Shown piece after piece: positions 1-11,643 of a stretch of DNA of 64,000 nt. The translations under genes were made by a program, and so were the position numbers. Position 1 is the stretch's first letter, and each line of letters starts with the position of its first letter. The notes under the pieces are model-generated. The model saw only the letters and a list, made by a program, of their open reading frames with translations. It was not told where the DNA came from and searched no databases. Origin of the DNA: Molanna angustata (taxonomy: Eukaryota > Arthropoda > Insecta > Trichoptera > Molannidae); the NCBI GenBank assembly GCA_963576475.1, contig OY754968.1, positions 17,620,734-17,684,733 on the forward strand, written 5' to 3'.

Positions 1-317
1 TAGTTCTCCATCACAAGTCTATAAAAATCATATTCTCTGGTTTAATTTAAATTAAATTTAAACAATGTATGAGATGACACAACAAGTTACTATTAGTAGG
101 ATACATAAAAAGGAACATTTTAAATTGAAAACCTCCTTTTTTTGAAGTCTGTCGATAAATAATTTTGAATGTCACCTGGAGTTTGCCTGTACACATATTT
201 TAAAACTTACTACACATTAACCAACTAATACAAAAGTAGTGAATAAGTGTCCATTTTTAATATTGTTTATCTATTTTTAGACATACTACACATTGGTGCA
301 TACATTATACATATCAC

Positions 318-496
318 TTTTTTTTTTAAACGAATAATATGTCCTTATTAAACAACTACATATACATCTTCCTACGTTCCCTAAACTAAGCATAAATGCT
401 TGTGCTATAGGTGAACGAAATCGGTCGAGGCAGGATTTGAACTCGCGACCACTGGATTGCTAGCCCAGCGCGCTAACCACTCTGCCATCGACCCAC
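318..496 (-). repeat. tRNA-derived SINE
   Basis: On the minus strand, 496 to 422 reads as a tRNA-like head: an A-box-like stretch (ggcagagtggttagcgcg), an anticodon-arm-like hairpin and a B-box-like gagttcaaatcc. A body ending in an A-rich tail follows (the T run at 318-327 on +). The same head and body recur at 622-798 and 41731-41927, so this is an interspersed family and not a tRNA gene. Confidence 0.85.
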
Positions 497-621
497 TTTT
501 TAATACTGAAAATGTTTTTTTGTATACGTAACTGACTATCATTCAATGAATTTACAAATAATTTTAGTATACCTATCCAGTGCAAAATATAATATAGAAT
601 AATAAAAATCAACAATTAAAT

Positions 622-798
622 GGGTCGGTGACAGAGTGGCTAGCACGCTGCATTAGTGATCCAGAGGACGGCGGTTAAAATTTTGCCTCAACTAATTTTG
701 TTCACCTTCTAGCACAAGTACGCTTAATTTAGGGAATGTATGAGGGTATATATGTACTTGTAACAAGAACATATTAATTTTTTTAAAAGAAAAAAATA
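622..798 (+). repeat. tRNA-derived SINE, old diverged copy
   Basis: It starts gggtcggtgacagagtggct and keeps the order tRNA-like head, then a 'gttcacctt..agcacaagta' body, then an A-rich tail, as in the 318-496 and 41731-41927 copies. The B box is badly mutated (gcggttaaaattttgcc), so Pol III activity is unlikely. Confidence 0.75.
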
Positions 799-1309
799 TC
801 TTTATAATAAATTAGCCAAATTGTTAAGTCTTAGCAACTTGTAATTCATTTCTGTGGGTGGTAAAAAGTCTCAAACATATAATTTCATGACGGAACATTA
901 TTCGTTTAAACAAAATTTAGCAGTTTCATTGCATACACACAGTTACAACTTTCTTCATTTAAACTTTAAAATGTGTTTAGTAAAAATAATGGACATTTAT
1001 TTAAGTAAATTTTTGGAATTGGTATAGCTTGTATTAAAAAAATATATAATGAGTATTATTCATTAAACATTGTTTTTTGTATCTTATAGTGGTATATATT
1101 ACATACTGATGTATATTCAATAATTAACCATTTTATATAAAAACTGCCTGAATGAGTTATAAAAAATCACTGTATCAATAGCTTCCAACTTAATCTATAC
1201 ATAATAAATAAGAGCACAGTGAGGTTTATAAATTTTATGTAAAATTGTCTATTTCAAAATTTTTCACAAATTTCAATTTTATTCTAAAAGATATATATCG
1301 AAAAACTCT
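799..1309. other. AT-rich sequence, no gene seen
   Basis: Highly AT-rich, with no sustained reading frame and no repeat structure I could define. It is probably intron or upstream flank of the zinc-finger gene, whose upstream exons are not in the window. Confidence 0.5.
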
Positions 1310-1553
1310 TTAACCCTTTGAACGCCTTAAGTAACAAATAAAATTTGATCTGAAAAATGCAAATTTTCAATAAAAAATAAAGTATTCTATAAAATTCCTT
1401 TTAATTTTTTTTAATCAATATCTCGATTCAATACACCAAAATATAGTTGTCACGTCATATTTTGGGGGGAGGGGGGATCAAAAAATTTAATAAAATATAT
1501 ATTTTTTTTTTTCACATCCAAAGTTAACGTTTTTTACAAGCCATGGACTTGTC

Positions 1554-3169
1554 CAGGGGTGGCGAACCTAGGGCACGCGTGCCCGAGGTGGCACGTTTGA
1601 TAATTTGGATGGCACGCAAAGGATTTCTAAGTAATTTTTTTTTTAATTTTTAAGTTATAAATATTAAATTTTTATTAAATAATCCGTGAATTATTAATTA
1701 AAGAATTGATCAGTTTAGTATCATCAGCTACAACAATGCAATGCAGTTGTAAAAGCACTCACTGAAAGAGAAATAGATCTTTCCAAAGTTGTATCAGTAA
1801 CAACAGAATTTGCTCGCCATATGACTGGAGAGGAAAATGGTTTTATCAGTTTATTTACTGAACGTATTGGACATTCTGTTCAGGTACACCAGCAAGTTTT
1901 ATGCTCAAAGCACGGATTTCAGTCACTGGAAGATGTTATGATTCTTTTAACAAAATTGGTCAATTTAATATCTGCACGCGGATTAAACAAAAGAAATTTT
2001 TTAGAATCATTAAATGAGGTTAACTCATTATATAAAGGTTTACTTATGTACAGTAATGTGCGATGGTTAAGTCGTGTAAAAGTTCTTCAAATATTTGTCG
2101 AGTGTTTGGATGAAGTAAAGCTTTTTTAATTAATGAGAATCTCATTGAAAAATATAACGAATTACTAGACGTCTAATGGCTTTCAAAATTAATGTTTTTT
2201 ACTGATTTGTGCTTACATTTAAATAAATTAAATATTAAACTGCAAGGTGTTAAAAAAACAATTATTGTTACGTTTGATTTAATCAAAGCATTTCAAGCAA
2301 AATTACAAATTTTCGGTCGTGACGTTGTATCTAACACTTTAAATATTTCCCAAATACAGAAAAAAAATTGCAGAAGAAAAGCCAGATCAAATCAAATTAA
2401 CAAAAGAATTTTCTGTAGTTATTCAATCAATAATAATTAACGAGTTTTCTTCAAGATTTAAATAATTCAGGACGTTTGAAAAGACTTCAAAATTTATTTT
2501 ATATCCAGACACACTATCAGCAGATCACTTCAATTTGGAGATTTTCGAATGGTTAAATCTAGAAGACATTGAAATGCAATTTATCGAATTCCAATCGAGT
2601 TCGATATGGAAACAAAAATTTGTTGATTTGAGAAATGATTTGGAAATAATTTAAAGTGATCGATTAACGAACATAATTACTAAAAATGCAGAAGAAGAAA
2701 TAATGAGAACTTGGAACGCCATTCCAGAAGTCTTTAGCGATTTAAAAAAACTAGCGAGAGCAATATTATCAATTTTCTCATCTACATATGCTTGTAAGTC
2801 ATTATTTTCAGAAATGAATTTCATAAAATGTAATATACAAGAAATTGAATGACTGATGAATCCAGTTGGTCGTGTGTATTACTAAAAGTGACGAAATATG
2901 AACCAGATATTAAGAAATTGTCATTGAATGTAGGTACAACAGAATAAATCTCATTGATAAATAAATAATGTGTACTTTTAGTGATTATGATTTTGTTTTT
3001 AAGAAAATCTAATGTAATTTTAAAGTTTGTTAATAAAATTCAGAAAAAATACTCATTTTTTTTATTTTTTCTATTTTGTTTATTTTTTACTGCTTAGGCA
3101 CGCCAGACAATTGAGAAATAATATTTGAGGATTTTTGGCACGCGGACCCAAAAAGGTTCGCCACCCCTG
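1554..3169 (+). mobile_element. hAT DNA transposon with 16-bp TIRs and 8-bp TSD
   Basis: The termini are perfect inverted repeats of 16 bp (CAGGGGTGGCGAACCT and its complement). Flanking 8-mers are gacttgtc (1546-1553) and gactagtc (3170-3177), one mismatch apart, as expected for the 8-bp hAT target duplication. The interior carries remains of a hAT transposase on +. The element sits inside the piggyBac-like MITE, so it inserted later. Confidence 0.85.
1740..2946 (+). pseudogene. Degenerate hAT transposase (GTF2IRD2/ZBED5-like)
   Basis: Pieces in different frames match the order of the hAT transposases domesticated as GTF2IRD2/ZBED5. At 1821-2129 are CSKHGF, VNLISARGLN and the conserved VRWLSRVKVL block. 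At 2192-2440 is LNKLNIKLQGVKK..IKAFQAKLQIF. Around 2810-2940 is the C-terminal dimerisation region (FSEMNFIKCNI..., then KVTKYEPDIKKL). Stops and frame changes separate the pieces, so no functional protein is expected. The family assignment is from remembered motifs, not a search. Confidence 0.75.
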
Positions 3170-3556
3170 GACTAGTCGATTTACGTGTCGAAAGGGGAAA
3201 AAAATTTGAACGACTTTTGTCGATTTATGCGTTCAAAGGGTTAATAATATTAACTCCGATGTACAGTATATATTTTGACATTTATTTACACAATATACGG
3301 CATAAGTCCATTTATGTGTTACAATACTAATAAGAATTACAAACAGATAAAAATATAAAAACGAAAAAATTAGACACCGTACAAACAGTATAAAAATTTC
3401 ACACAAAGACACAAATGTATCAATTGATGAAGCTTCAATAAATTAATAGTAAAAAAGATAAAAAGGAAAAAACAAATATGGCAATAGGTCATCTGTTATG
3501 AAAAATTTATTTGTATGTAACATCAAAGTTAAGTATATAATTCTGTTTCTTTTCAG

Positions 3557-6115
3557 CGTCATTGTCGTCTGAAGCATAATGGAGATGTCAAAGTACTTCT
3601 TGGTGAAAACACTGTAACTACTCCTGCCAAACCTGAGTCACCCAAAATTTGTAATTTTATGACTGACGATGGAAAGTGCACTAAATGTCCATTTTCATCC
3701 GAGGACAAAAATATTCTCGAAGGTCATGTAAAAAAGCATTTTATGAGTGCCGATTCAATTTATAAATGTTACATTTGCTCTTATTATGTTAACACAGAGT
3801 ATGAATTGATTCAACACCTTCCATTGCACGGAGTCCTCGATCCTGACAAGTACATGAGTGATATAATCAATTCAAAAGTCATAGAGTCCACTACATCGTT
3901 GAAACGGTTTCAATGTACAGATTGTCCGTATGAAAGTAATAGCAAGTCACAATTTATGTACCATGAGCAATTTCATAAATCTGGTGATGCTCCATTCAAA
4001 TGTGAAGTTTGTAATTATCAAGTATCAAAAAGACACCTCCTTCATCAACATATGAAGGTTCATGGAATAAATTATCAAAAAGACATTTCTGATTGTATGC
4101 CAACCGATATTGATTCAAATACTGATATGCCATTAATGTGGGTATCCTTCGAGGGCGAATTTCAAAAAATGTACAAGTGCCGTTACTGTCCGTATTTGAA
4201 ACAAAAAAAATTCAGTATAATTGATCATGAAAAGATGCATATATTGAAAGATTTTGAAGATACTGATTATATACATGAATGTCCCAACTGTACCTTTGTT
4301 TGTGATAATATGGATATTTTTCTGTCACATTGTCAAGTTCATAAATCAGATTATGCTAAAATTCTTTGCGAAGTTCAGTTTGATAAAAGTGATGAAGAAC
4401 AAATTAATCATCTTAAAAATATTATGAATATTTCGGAGTCTTCAGATTTCATGACTAATAACAAAGCGGTAAAAAATAATGACAATAGAACATCACATTC
4501 TGAGAAAAAGCATGTGGATAAAATACTTTATTTCTGCTCAGATTGTCCTGCTAGATTTCTTGTTGAAAAAGAAATGCACATACATAAAAAATTTCATAAT
4601 ATAAGACTACCATATCAATGTCCAGTATGTTCGTATACTGCTCGTCAACAAGCGCACTTGATGGCCCATAGCTGCGTACATTCTGAAGACTATCAAGAAA
4701 AGACAAGAAACTTACAAGAGTTGCACGATGTACACCCTAACCATAAGCAACCCGATGTAAAACTTATTGTTTCTGGAATGAATATTTCTGAGCCTGTTTG
4801 GATAGCAGTAGCGGAGGGTAAAAAACCTGACCAAAAAAATCCAAAGGAACTATTAGACTTCAGATCTATCGATGATTTGTTAAACATTAAGCAATCGTCG
4901 TCAAAACATTTTGTATGTAATCAGTGTCCAGCAAAATTTTTTAAAAATGCAGCTCTACACTATCACTTAAGTCTCCATGGTGGTAATGGACAATTTAAAT
5001 GTAAACAATGTAATTATGCGGTCAAAACAATTGGTAATCTAGTCAAACATGAATCGGTTCATGGAAATGTTGAAAAAAAGTTATCCAATAGTCAAATTGA
5101 CTATGAATCTGGAGATGACATGGGTTATAAGAATATACCAATTTCAGGAACAGATTTATTTCATCATAAAACAGAAGTAGAAAAAAGAGCTCTATCTGAA
5201 AAACTTGTTACCAGACCAAACGATCATTTTCCACCAGTTCTTCAAGCTGATCCTCAATTTGGACTTCTTATGCACGGTAATCCAGACTTTATATATCCAA
5301 CGTATTTAAAAAATGGTCGTCAAAAAGAAAAACGTTATAAGTGTCATAAATGCCCTTCTGCGTTTGAAAAACGTGAACAATATAAAGTTCATTTATCATT
5401 ACATGGATCGAAACAAAGGTACAAATGTGAGTTGTGTGACTATTCAGTTAAGTACTATGCGAATTATGTGCAACATATGCGTAAACATCAAATGAATGCT
5501 GATGCACATGCTGCTCGTCAAGGTTCTTCAACGGGAATTACTACAGAACCTAATGAGGAAACTGCAAATCATAAAAACATTACACTGGCCATAAAAACAT
5601 TGCCTCGGTACGCATCAAAAGATTCTTCAAAGTTATCTGTTAGCGACCAACAGACATTAAAATTATTACATAGAAGAAGATCTAGTGCCAATAGTTCAAA
5701 GGATGTCAGTGATGAAAAAAAGGTGTTTAGATGTTCCTTCTGCCCTTATATAAATCAAAGACGGGATGCATTAGATAATCATATGAGGAGACATTCCTCC
5801 GTGTCAGGAATCGGTGGAAACTTTGAGTGTCCACATTGTGATTATGCTGCACCACAATCACATATTTTAAGAGAACATTTAAAGGTGCATTTCAATACCC
5901 AAAAGTATCTGATGCCAGAATATTTTACTAACTATGATGGTTTAGAAGTTTATGTTAGAAAAGTCAGCGACTTAGAAAATGTATCTGAAAATAAAGTTTG
6001 TATTTACAAATCTAAATTGAATGAAGAAATTACATTTGAGCATAAAAATAAAAAACTTAAAATATTTGTAGTTCCCTGTACTGGTGAAAGAACTGAACAA
6101 ATGGAGATTCAATAG
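3557..6115 (+). CDS. C2H2 zinc-finger protein, last exon (5' partial), 14 fingers in 7 pairs
   Basis: A splice acceptor (ttcttttcag) ends at 3556. The frame is open from 3557, beginning RHCRLKHNGDVKVLLGEN, through the ATG at 3659 to the stop at 6113-6115, giving about 852 residues. The exon therefore continues a protein whose first part is outside the window, and the ATG at 3659 is probably internal. Fourteen C-X2-C-X12-H-X3-H fingers occur as seven pairs joined by about 40-100-residue linkers. The first finger of each pair tends to read CxxCP and the second CxxC-x-Y, for example CTKCPF/CYICSY, CTDCPY/CEVCNY, CHKCPS/CELCDY and CSFCPY/CPHCDY. Tandem paired fingers suggest a nuclear DNA-binding regulator. 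The style recalls REST/charlatan-type fingers, but I do not recognise an ortholog. An acidic/charged tail without fingers follows. Confidence 0.9.
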   Translation, partial: RHCRLKHNGDVKVLLGENTVTTPAKPESPKICNFMTDDGKCTKCPFSSEDKNILEGHVKKHFMSADSIYKCYICSYYVNTEYELIQHLPLHGVLDPDKYMSDIINSKVIESTTSLKRFQCTDCPYESNSKSQFMYHEQFHKSGDAPFKCEVCNYQVSKRHLLHQHMKVHGINYQKDISDCMPTDIDSNTDMPLMWVSFEGEFQKMYKCRYCPYLKQKKFSIIDHEKMHILKDFEDTDYIHECPNCTFVCDNMDIFLSHCQVHKSDYAKILCEVQFDKSDEEQINHLKNIMNISESSDFMTNNKAVKNNDNRTSHSEKKHVDKILYFCSDCPARFLVEKEMHIHKKFHNIRLPYQCPVCSYTARQQAHLMAHSCVHSEDYQEKTRNLQELHDVHPNHKQPDVKLIVSGMNISEPVWIAVAEGKKPDQKNPKELLDFRSIDDLLNIKQSSSKHFVCNQCPAKFFKNAALHYHLSLHGGNGQFKCKQCNYAVKTIGNLVKHESVHGNVEKKLSNSQIDYESGDDMGYKNIPISGTDLFHHKTEVEKRALSEKLVTRPNDHFPPVLQADPQFGLLMHGNPDFIYPTYLKNGRQKEKRYKCHKCPSAFEKREQYKVHLSLHGSKQRYKCELCDYSVKYYANYVQHMRKHQMNADAHAARQGSSTGITTEPNEETANHKNITLAIKTLPRYASKDSSKLSVSDQQTLKLLHRRRSSANSSKDVSDEKKVFRCSFCPYINQRRDALDNHMRRHSSVSGIGGNFECPHCDYAAPQSHILREHLKVHFNTQKYLMPEYFTNYDGLEVYVRKVSDLENVSENKVCIYKSKLNEEITFEHKNKKLKIFVVPCTGERTEQMEIQ

Positions 6116-7500
6116 ATAATTGATAAAGTTTGACATTTTTTTATGATTCAAACAAATTCATAAATAATATTTTTTTTTCTATGTAGGTATATTTTTTTCC
6201 CATTGATATTGACCAATTTTGACCTCTGAAAGTTTTATTTCGAATTAATATAATATTATATTTGTCTAACAGTTTTTCTTTGATTGGATGAACAAGACTG
6301 AAAATAATTTTATTTCTTGATGTAAAATATGTATGCAGTTTTTGAGTAACATAAATATCTTATACAAAAAATAGTCAAAATTAGAATTTGAGCACAGTCT
6401 AAAAATCTGGAATTATTTGGAAACTAATTTTGAGTTATTTGAAATTACATAAATAAATTGAAAAAAGTTTATAGCTATGAAAATTAAATTCTGATAAATT
6501 CTGAATAATTTGTGGCATATTCTTTGATCAATCTAATGGTTAATATTGCTTGAGTTACATTATTGCTTAATTTTAGAGACTATATTATATGGAATGTTTT
6601 TCACAAATAAGACATGTGAATGTTTATGAAAATTGTATTACCAAATTTTATTGTATATTTTAATTTTTTTGTGTATTAAACTAAAAAAAAAACAGGATAT
6701 TGATATTAAATATTTTATTTATTGACAAGATCCAATTTTCATATCCTGAAATAACAGTAATATGAAATTGCTCACTATTATCAGTCATTTTGTTCAAGTA
6801 CTTATATCCTCATGATTCATTGATTTGCCAGAACTTTCTGTCGCATATATTTTTCATGTAAGGTGTCTACAAATATGTTTGTATGTATTAAAATAACCTA
6901 TTCATGTTAAAATTGTCACATTTTTGACTTTTGTAATATTATTGACACAAGTAAAAATAATATTATTGAAATTGCTGGCACATCATATTGTGAATTATTT
7001 TTGATAATAGTTTAAATAAATTTTCATAATCACGTCATATCATTTTATTATTATTTGATATCTTTACCTTCATCTTAAGGAAATTTAGTTTTCAACTTGG
7101 GAAAACTCATTGTAAAATGTATACATGGATATTCGATAAAAGAATAGTAGGTATAGTTTTTGCCAAATACCTTGAACCTGACTTCCAGGTGCGCAGAGCG
7201 CATAATTGTATCTTTGTTTTGTTGGTATAATTGCAAATCATCCCCCTTCTCTGCGAAATGGCTCAAGATATTTGGCGACAACTATATTATATGTTTAATA
7301 AATAATTATTATTTAGTCGACCAAATTTTATATATTACTCCTATTATTTTATTTTAATGTATGCATAAGTAATATAAATAAATTAATACTGAATAGGCCA
7401 TTTATTTATTATTATCTATTTATTCAAATAAATATAATGTAATTATTTTTCATTCCAATATTCAAAAATAGTTCTGTAAAATACAAAGATCTCAATTAAA
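6116..7500. other. Zinc-finger gene 3' UTR and AT-rich flank
   Basis: AT-rich, with several AATAAA-like hexamers (for example near 6450), as expected for a 3' UTR followed by intergenic DNA. No coding signal. The exact polyA site cannot be chosen from sequence alone. Confidence 0.5.
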
Positions 7501-7502
7501 AA

Positions 7503-7845
7503 TTACTATAGTGCATTCACTATAATAACACCCTTTTTTGTTGGTAAGGTTGCATAGTTGACAATATGGTTCTAAGGAGTTGCTAACATTTTCAATATTA
7601 TTTATTCTGTAAATTTACGGAGACTGCTTTTATAAATAAATTTAAAACTCATTTTATTGTTCAGCTGTCAAAAAACAGCTTTTATTATTCTTATTTTGTG
7701 ATGAATACTACAGAATTAATTTATCTAACTTAGCGTCATCTATATGTTGTCACATCTGGCAAAATTTAGTTTTAGTTGAAGAATCTTACCAACACAAAAA
7801 ATTGAAGAGTTTATTATATAGTAAATGCACTATAATTATATATTT
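7503..7845. repeat. MITE-like element with inverted ends (family shared with 45120-45350)
   Basis: The left end has actatagtgcattcactata and ttgttggtaaggtt. The right end carries the inverted counterpart (aatcttaccaacacaaaa, then atagtaaatgcactataa). The interior (ttttataaataaatttaaaa, then tatatgttgtcacatctggc) recurs with little change at about 45130-45330, showing an interspersed family. Confidence 0.6.
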
Positions 7846-7939
7846 TTAGTTTATATGCTGATTTCACATACTTGAAAAGTACCTTGATAATCCATGCCAT
7901 ACAAAGATAATATCTTGAATAAATAAAATGATATAAAAC

Positions 7940-7990
7940 AGCAGTCTCTAAACTACGGTCTGCAAGCATCATGTATTTTGTCCACACCCT
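7940..7990 (+). repeat. Possible hAT terminal fragment
   Basis: cagcagtctctaaactacgg resembles the common hAT end 'cagtggttctcaaactacgg'. No matching opposite end or TSD was found nearby, so this is a weak call. Confidence 0.3.
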
Positions 7991-8119
7991 TTATAACTTA
8001 AAACAAAATAATCAAAAACATATTTATTTGCCATAAAAAGTATAAACACATGAAACCATTCTTACAGAATAAAATTTTGCATTTTAATAATTAACAAGAT
8101 GTGTGTAGTTGTGTTTTTA

Positions 8120-8286
<167 letters not shown>

Positions 8287-8404
8287 ATTTTGGAGAAAGT
8301 TTGAGCCACTTGGTTTATATCTCTGGTTTAATGTCAATGTTTGTTGTTGTTATGATAAGAGAGAAAACACAATGTTTGTATACATTACTAATTAAATATA
8401 TACA

Positions 8405-8537
8405 TAGAGCTCATCAAGCAAAAGAATGCGGGTGACGTCACCTGCGCACAAACCAATTTTAGTACAGGAATATGAATCAACCAATGTTCAATCTACTCAG
8501 GAAAACAGTCACCTGCATTCTTATTAGTCGAGCTCTA
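8405..8537. repeat. Short MITE with about 30-bp inverted ends
   Basis: The left arm (tagagctcatc..agaatgcgggtgac) is the near-complement of the right arm (gtcacctgcattct..gtcgagctcta). It is about 130 bp long with no coding capacity. The TSD could not be fixed. Confidence 0.6.
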
Positions 8538-8796
8538 CCTACATTTATTTTTGACAAATATATTACATTATTTACTAAAATTTGTTATATACTTATGTAG
8601 TATTGTGTGATGAATTATTTCATTCTTATAACATTATATAGGTACTGTTTATTCTATACGTCTACATAATTAATGACAATGAGACTGTTACTATATATAT
8701 TATATTGTAATGAAGATATAACTACACAATAAGATCTTAATCAGTGAACTGACATCATTTGTAGACAAGTTTAAGTGTTTTTTTCTCAATATAGTT

Positions 8797-8872
8797 AGCG
8801 GTAAACTTCTTGAGCATGTCACGTGGTGACGAAAATGCTCGGTATTTACCGGAAACTATACATACATTTACA
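8797..8872. repeat. Short inverted-repeat element related to 39055-39180
   Basis: gcggtaaacttcttgagcat is followed by the diverged complement (atgctcggtatttaccgg). The same terminus, ggcaa(a/g)cttcttgagcc, bounds an element at about 39055-39180, which suggests one small MITE family. Confidence 0.5.
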
Positions 8873-10056
8873 GTAAATACCCTCAAGATTTGAAAATAAC
8901 ATGAGCCAAACTATTTTTATTATCATCATTAAATCTTATATTGTGCCATTTTCATTAAGTTTACTCATTCATTATTCTAGTCAGGACTATCTTACAGATA
9001 AACTTTTGATGGATTTTCAAAGTAGCTATCCATGCATAATTAACTAAAATATTATGTTAAGTGAATCATTATGAAAATTAGCTACCTACTTTATTTTATT
9101 TATTACTTCCATTTAAAATAATTAAATTTAGAAAAAAATAGTAATTCCAGGTTAAAAATAATTACAAATTTGACAAAATTATTGATGTTATCATTGTGAA
9201 TAAATTTATGTAATTTGATAAAAATTTAAAGAACCAAATAGTTTTCACTAATTTTTAGTAACAGTTCAGATAAGAGATGTCCCTATAAAAACAGATACAT
9301 TTATTAATTAAACTTTGCAGTATTTTATGTTATCCCTTTATATTCATCAGTTTGTTTTCCATGTCTAAAATCAGGTCTATTCACAAGTTCTGACAACATG
9401 ATTGTGTATTTTTTAATCGCTGATTCCAAAGATTATAGTAGTTACCACATATAAGATATTGAAAAATATTGCCAAAATTGTTAACTTGCCATATTTTAAA
9501 TGTAAAATCTATAGATGTTTTACCAAAAATTATGTTTGTATTACAGAATTATCTCTAATGCGAACTGTGATGTATGTAGAGTATGTAAATAGGATTATGT
9601 AAATAAAAAAATATATAATTCGTAAACAATCTTTTTTATTTATCAATAAAGAAATATGCAAAAGAATAATTTTGAAAATATACTGGATAGTAAAAACTGC
9701 AGAGTTTCCAACAGATACATAAAAATTATACAAAATATCATTTTAAGTTGAAGTTTTCCACACACATGGATCAAGATTTTTTACTGCAATTTCAGTTTTG
9801 ATTTGCAAAATGATAAATATCAACTTGACAACTTGTTATGCATGCATGTTATAATAATATTTGTTAGAACCTGTTAGTTGCTTGAAAAGCAGTTTAAAAA
9901 ACATCCCTCTAAAGATCAATATTATGATCATAATTAAATAAAAAAAAAACAATTTATACAGATATTATTTAAACAATTCATTTTATTTATTAATAGATTA
10001 ATTTGGATATATACAAAAGCAATATTATAATCATCAAGCCAAATTCATAACATAAT
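8873..10056. other. AT-rich intergenic sequence, nothing identified
   Basis: No reading frame of interest on either strand and no clear inverted or tandem repeat. A short stretch near 9870 (acctgttagttg..ttgaaaagca) resembles 38810-38835 and may be a repeat fragment. Confidence 0.5.
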
Positions 10057-10602
10057 GTTAATCTCACACAGTAAATTAGTCAGATCTAGCATACCTTCAT
10101 GGTCAGATCAATATTGGGGGTGCGTTCAGAATGAGTTAATCTCACACAGTAAATTAGTCAGATCTAGCATACCTTCATGGTCAGATCAATATTGGGGGTG
10201 CGTTCAGAATGAGTAAATCTCACACAGTAAATTAGTCAGATCTAGCATACCTTCATGGTCAGATCAATATTGGGGGTGCGTTCAGAATGAGTTAATCTCA
10301 CACAGTAAATTAGTCAGATCTAGCATACCTTCATGGTCAGATCAATATTGGGGGTGCGTTCAGAATGAGTTAATCTCACACAGTAAATTAGTCAGATCTA
10401 GCATACCTTCATGGTCAGATCAATATTGGGGGTGCGTTCAGAATGAGTAAATCTCACACAGTAAATTAGTCAGATCTAGCATACCTTCATGGTCAGATCA
10501 ATATTGGGGGTGCGTTCAGAATGAGTTAATCTCACACAGTAAATTAGTCAGATCTAGCATACCTTCATGGTCAGATCAATATTGGGGGTGCGTTCAGAAT
10601 GA
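10057..10602. repeat. Satellite: 7 tandem copies of a 78-bp unit
   Basis: Units start at 10057, 10135, 10213, 10291, 10369, 10447 and 10525. They begin gttaatctcacacag (gtaaat in units 3 and 6) and end gcgttcagaatgag. Apart from the T/A difference in units 3 and 6 the copies look identical, implying recent amplification of a trimer. An eighth unit starts at 10603 but diverges at once. There are no spacers, so this is not CRISPR-like. Confidence 0.97.
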
Positions 10603-11361
10603 GTTAATCGCTCCATGGTGTGACCTAAAATTGGCAATGAGAGCAATATGATTCTGAACACTTTTAGGGCGATATTGGGGTGACTTCACGCAGTAATATT
10701 AAAATGTGCTCGACATATTTTGCATTGTTTTCATTATGTGTACAGAACCACAAGAACAAAGTATTTAATTAATCCTGCTTATGTAATAAAAAACATTCAT
10801 CATTTTTTTCTTGATTGATCAGAGTATTAAAGTTTGCAAGTAAAGATACATAACCTCAATGAATTGTCACCCCAATTGACAAAATAACAAGGAATATTGA
10901 GACCAAGCAGCTTAAGAGTAACTGATTCGAAATATTCCATAAAATATTAAGGTAGGCATGCATGGAAGCTAATTTCATCGGCCAATTTAAAAATCTGTGA
11001 CAAGACAAAAAAATCGGCCGATTTTTTGTAACCAATCCTGTTGTATGAGAGGGCGCGCATGGCGCATGCTCACCGAAAATTTAATCGTCTGAGCGCAGTA
11101 GATCGAGAAATACATTAACATATCGAAACTATTGACTGACATTCTGGTGTAGTTAATAACTTCTCAGGGTGTGATCTGAAGTCTTCATAGGACCGGGCAA
11201 ATTGTTCTTTCAGTAATCTAGCACTTATTAGCGGATGAACCCAGTACTTTTTTGACATTTCTTTTTACACATTTTGAGGAGAGCACAAACACATGCTCCT
11301 TCAAAAAAATCATATATTTATTTTATTTTTTCAAATTGAAGCTACCAATGTACAAAGAATA

Positions 11362-11362
<1 letters not shown>

Positions 11363-11421
<59 letters not shown>
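11363..11421. repeat. (TA)n microsatellite left of the palindrome
   Basis: About 59 bp of pure TA abutting the left arm region of the 294-bp palindrome. Confidence 0.97.
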
Positions 11422-11427
<6 letters not shown>

Positions 11428-11515
11428 TTTCAGGCTCTCGCGGAGGGGTGTAAATGATGTATCCGTTTCTCGGGTACTCCGCGTCGTGTTCGTTTGGTTT
11501 CTGGTGAAACCTTGT

Positions 11516-11557
11516 CTTCGACGTTTCAGCCGTACGTTGACGGCCATCCTCAGGAAG
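11516..11557 (-). ncRNA. Hammerhead-ribozyme-like motif, left palindrome arm
   Basis: The mirror image of 11644-11685, read on the minus strand: helix I CUUC/GAAG, core CUGAGGA (complement at 11547-11553), a hairpin GCCGU/ACGGC, GAAA, AC/GU, then the cleavage-site C at 11520. One extra U follows the core box. Confidence 0.5.
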
Positions 11558-11643
11558 TCAGGTGCTTCGTCTGTAGTCTCTGGCTGCGGCGGCGGCGAGG
11601 GACCCTCCTCGCCGCAGCCAGAGACTACAGACGAAGCACCTGA

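Larger units (their letters stand above)
1310..3244. mobile_element. piggyBac-like MITE (TTAA-flanked), interrupted by a hAT element
   Basis: The left end reads TTAA-CCCTTTGAACGC (TTAA at 1310-1313) and the right end reads GCGTTCAAAGGG-TTAA (TTAA at 3241-3244). A TTAA target duplication with a CCCTTT-type terminal inverted repeat is the piggyBac signature. Without the hAT element at 1554-3169 and its duplicated 8 bp, only about 0.3 kb remains. No piggyBac transposase is encoded, so this is a non-autonomous copy. The perfect inverted repeat is only about 12 bp, so the superfamily call rests on the TTAA plus that terminus. Confidence 0.6.

Noticed and set aside
422..496. tRNA gene (minus strand)
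   Set aside because: The head is continuous with a SINE body and A-rich tail, and copies recur; the anticodon/variable arm does not give a clean functional tRNA.
10057..10602. Regular repeats suggestive of a CRISPR array
   Set aside because: Units are contiguous without variable spacers, in a eukaryotic context; it is a satellite.
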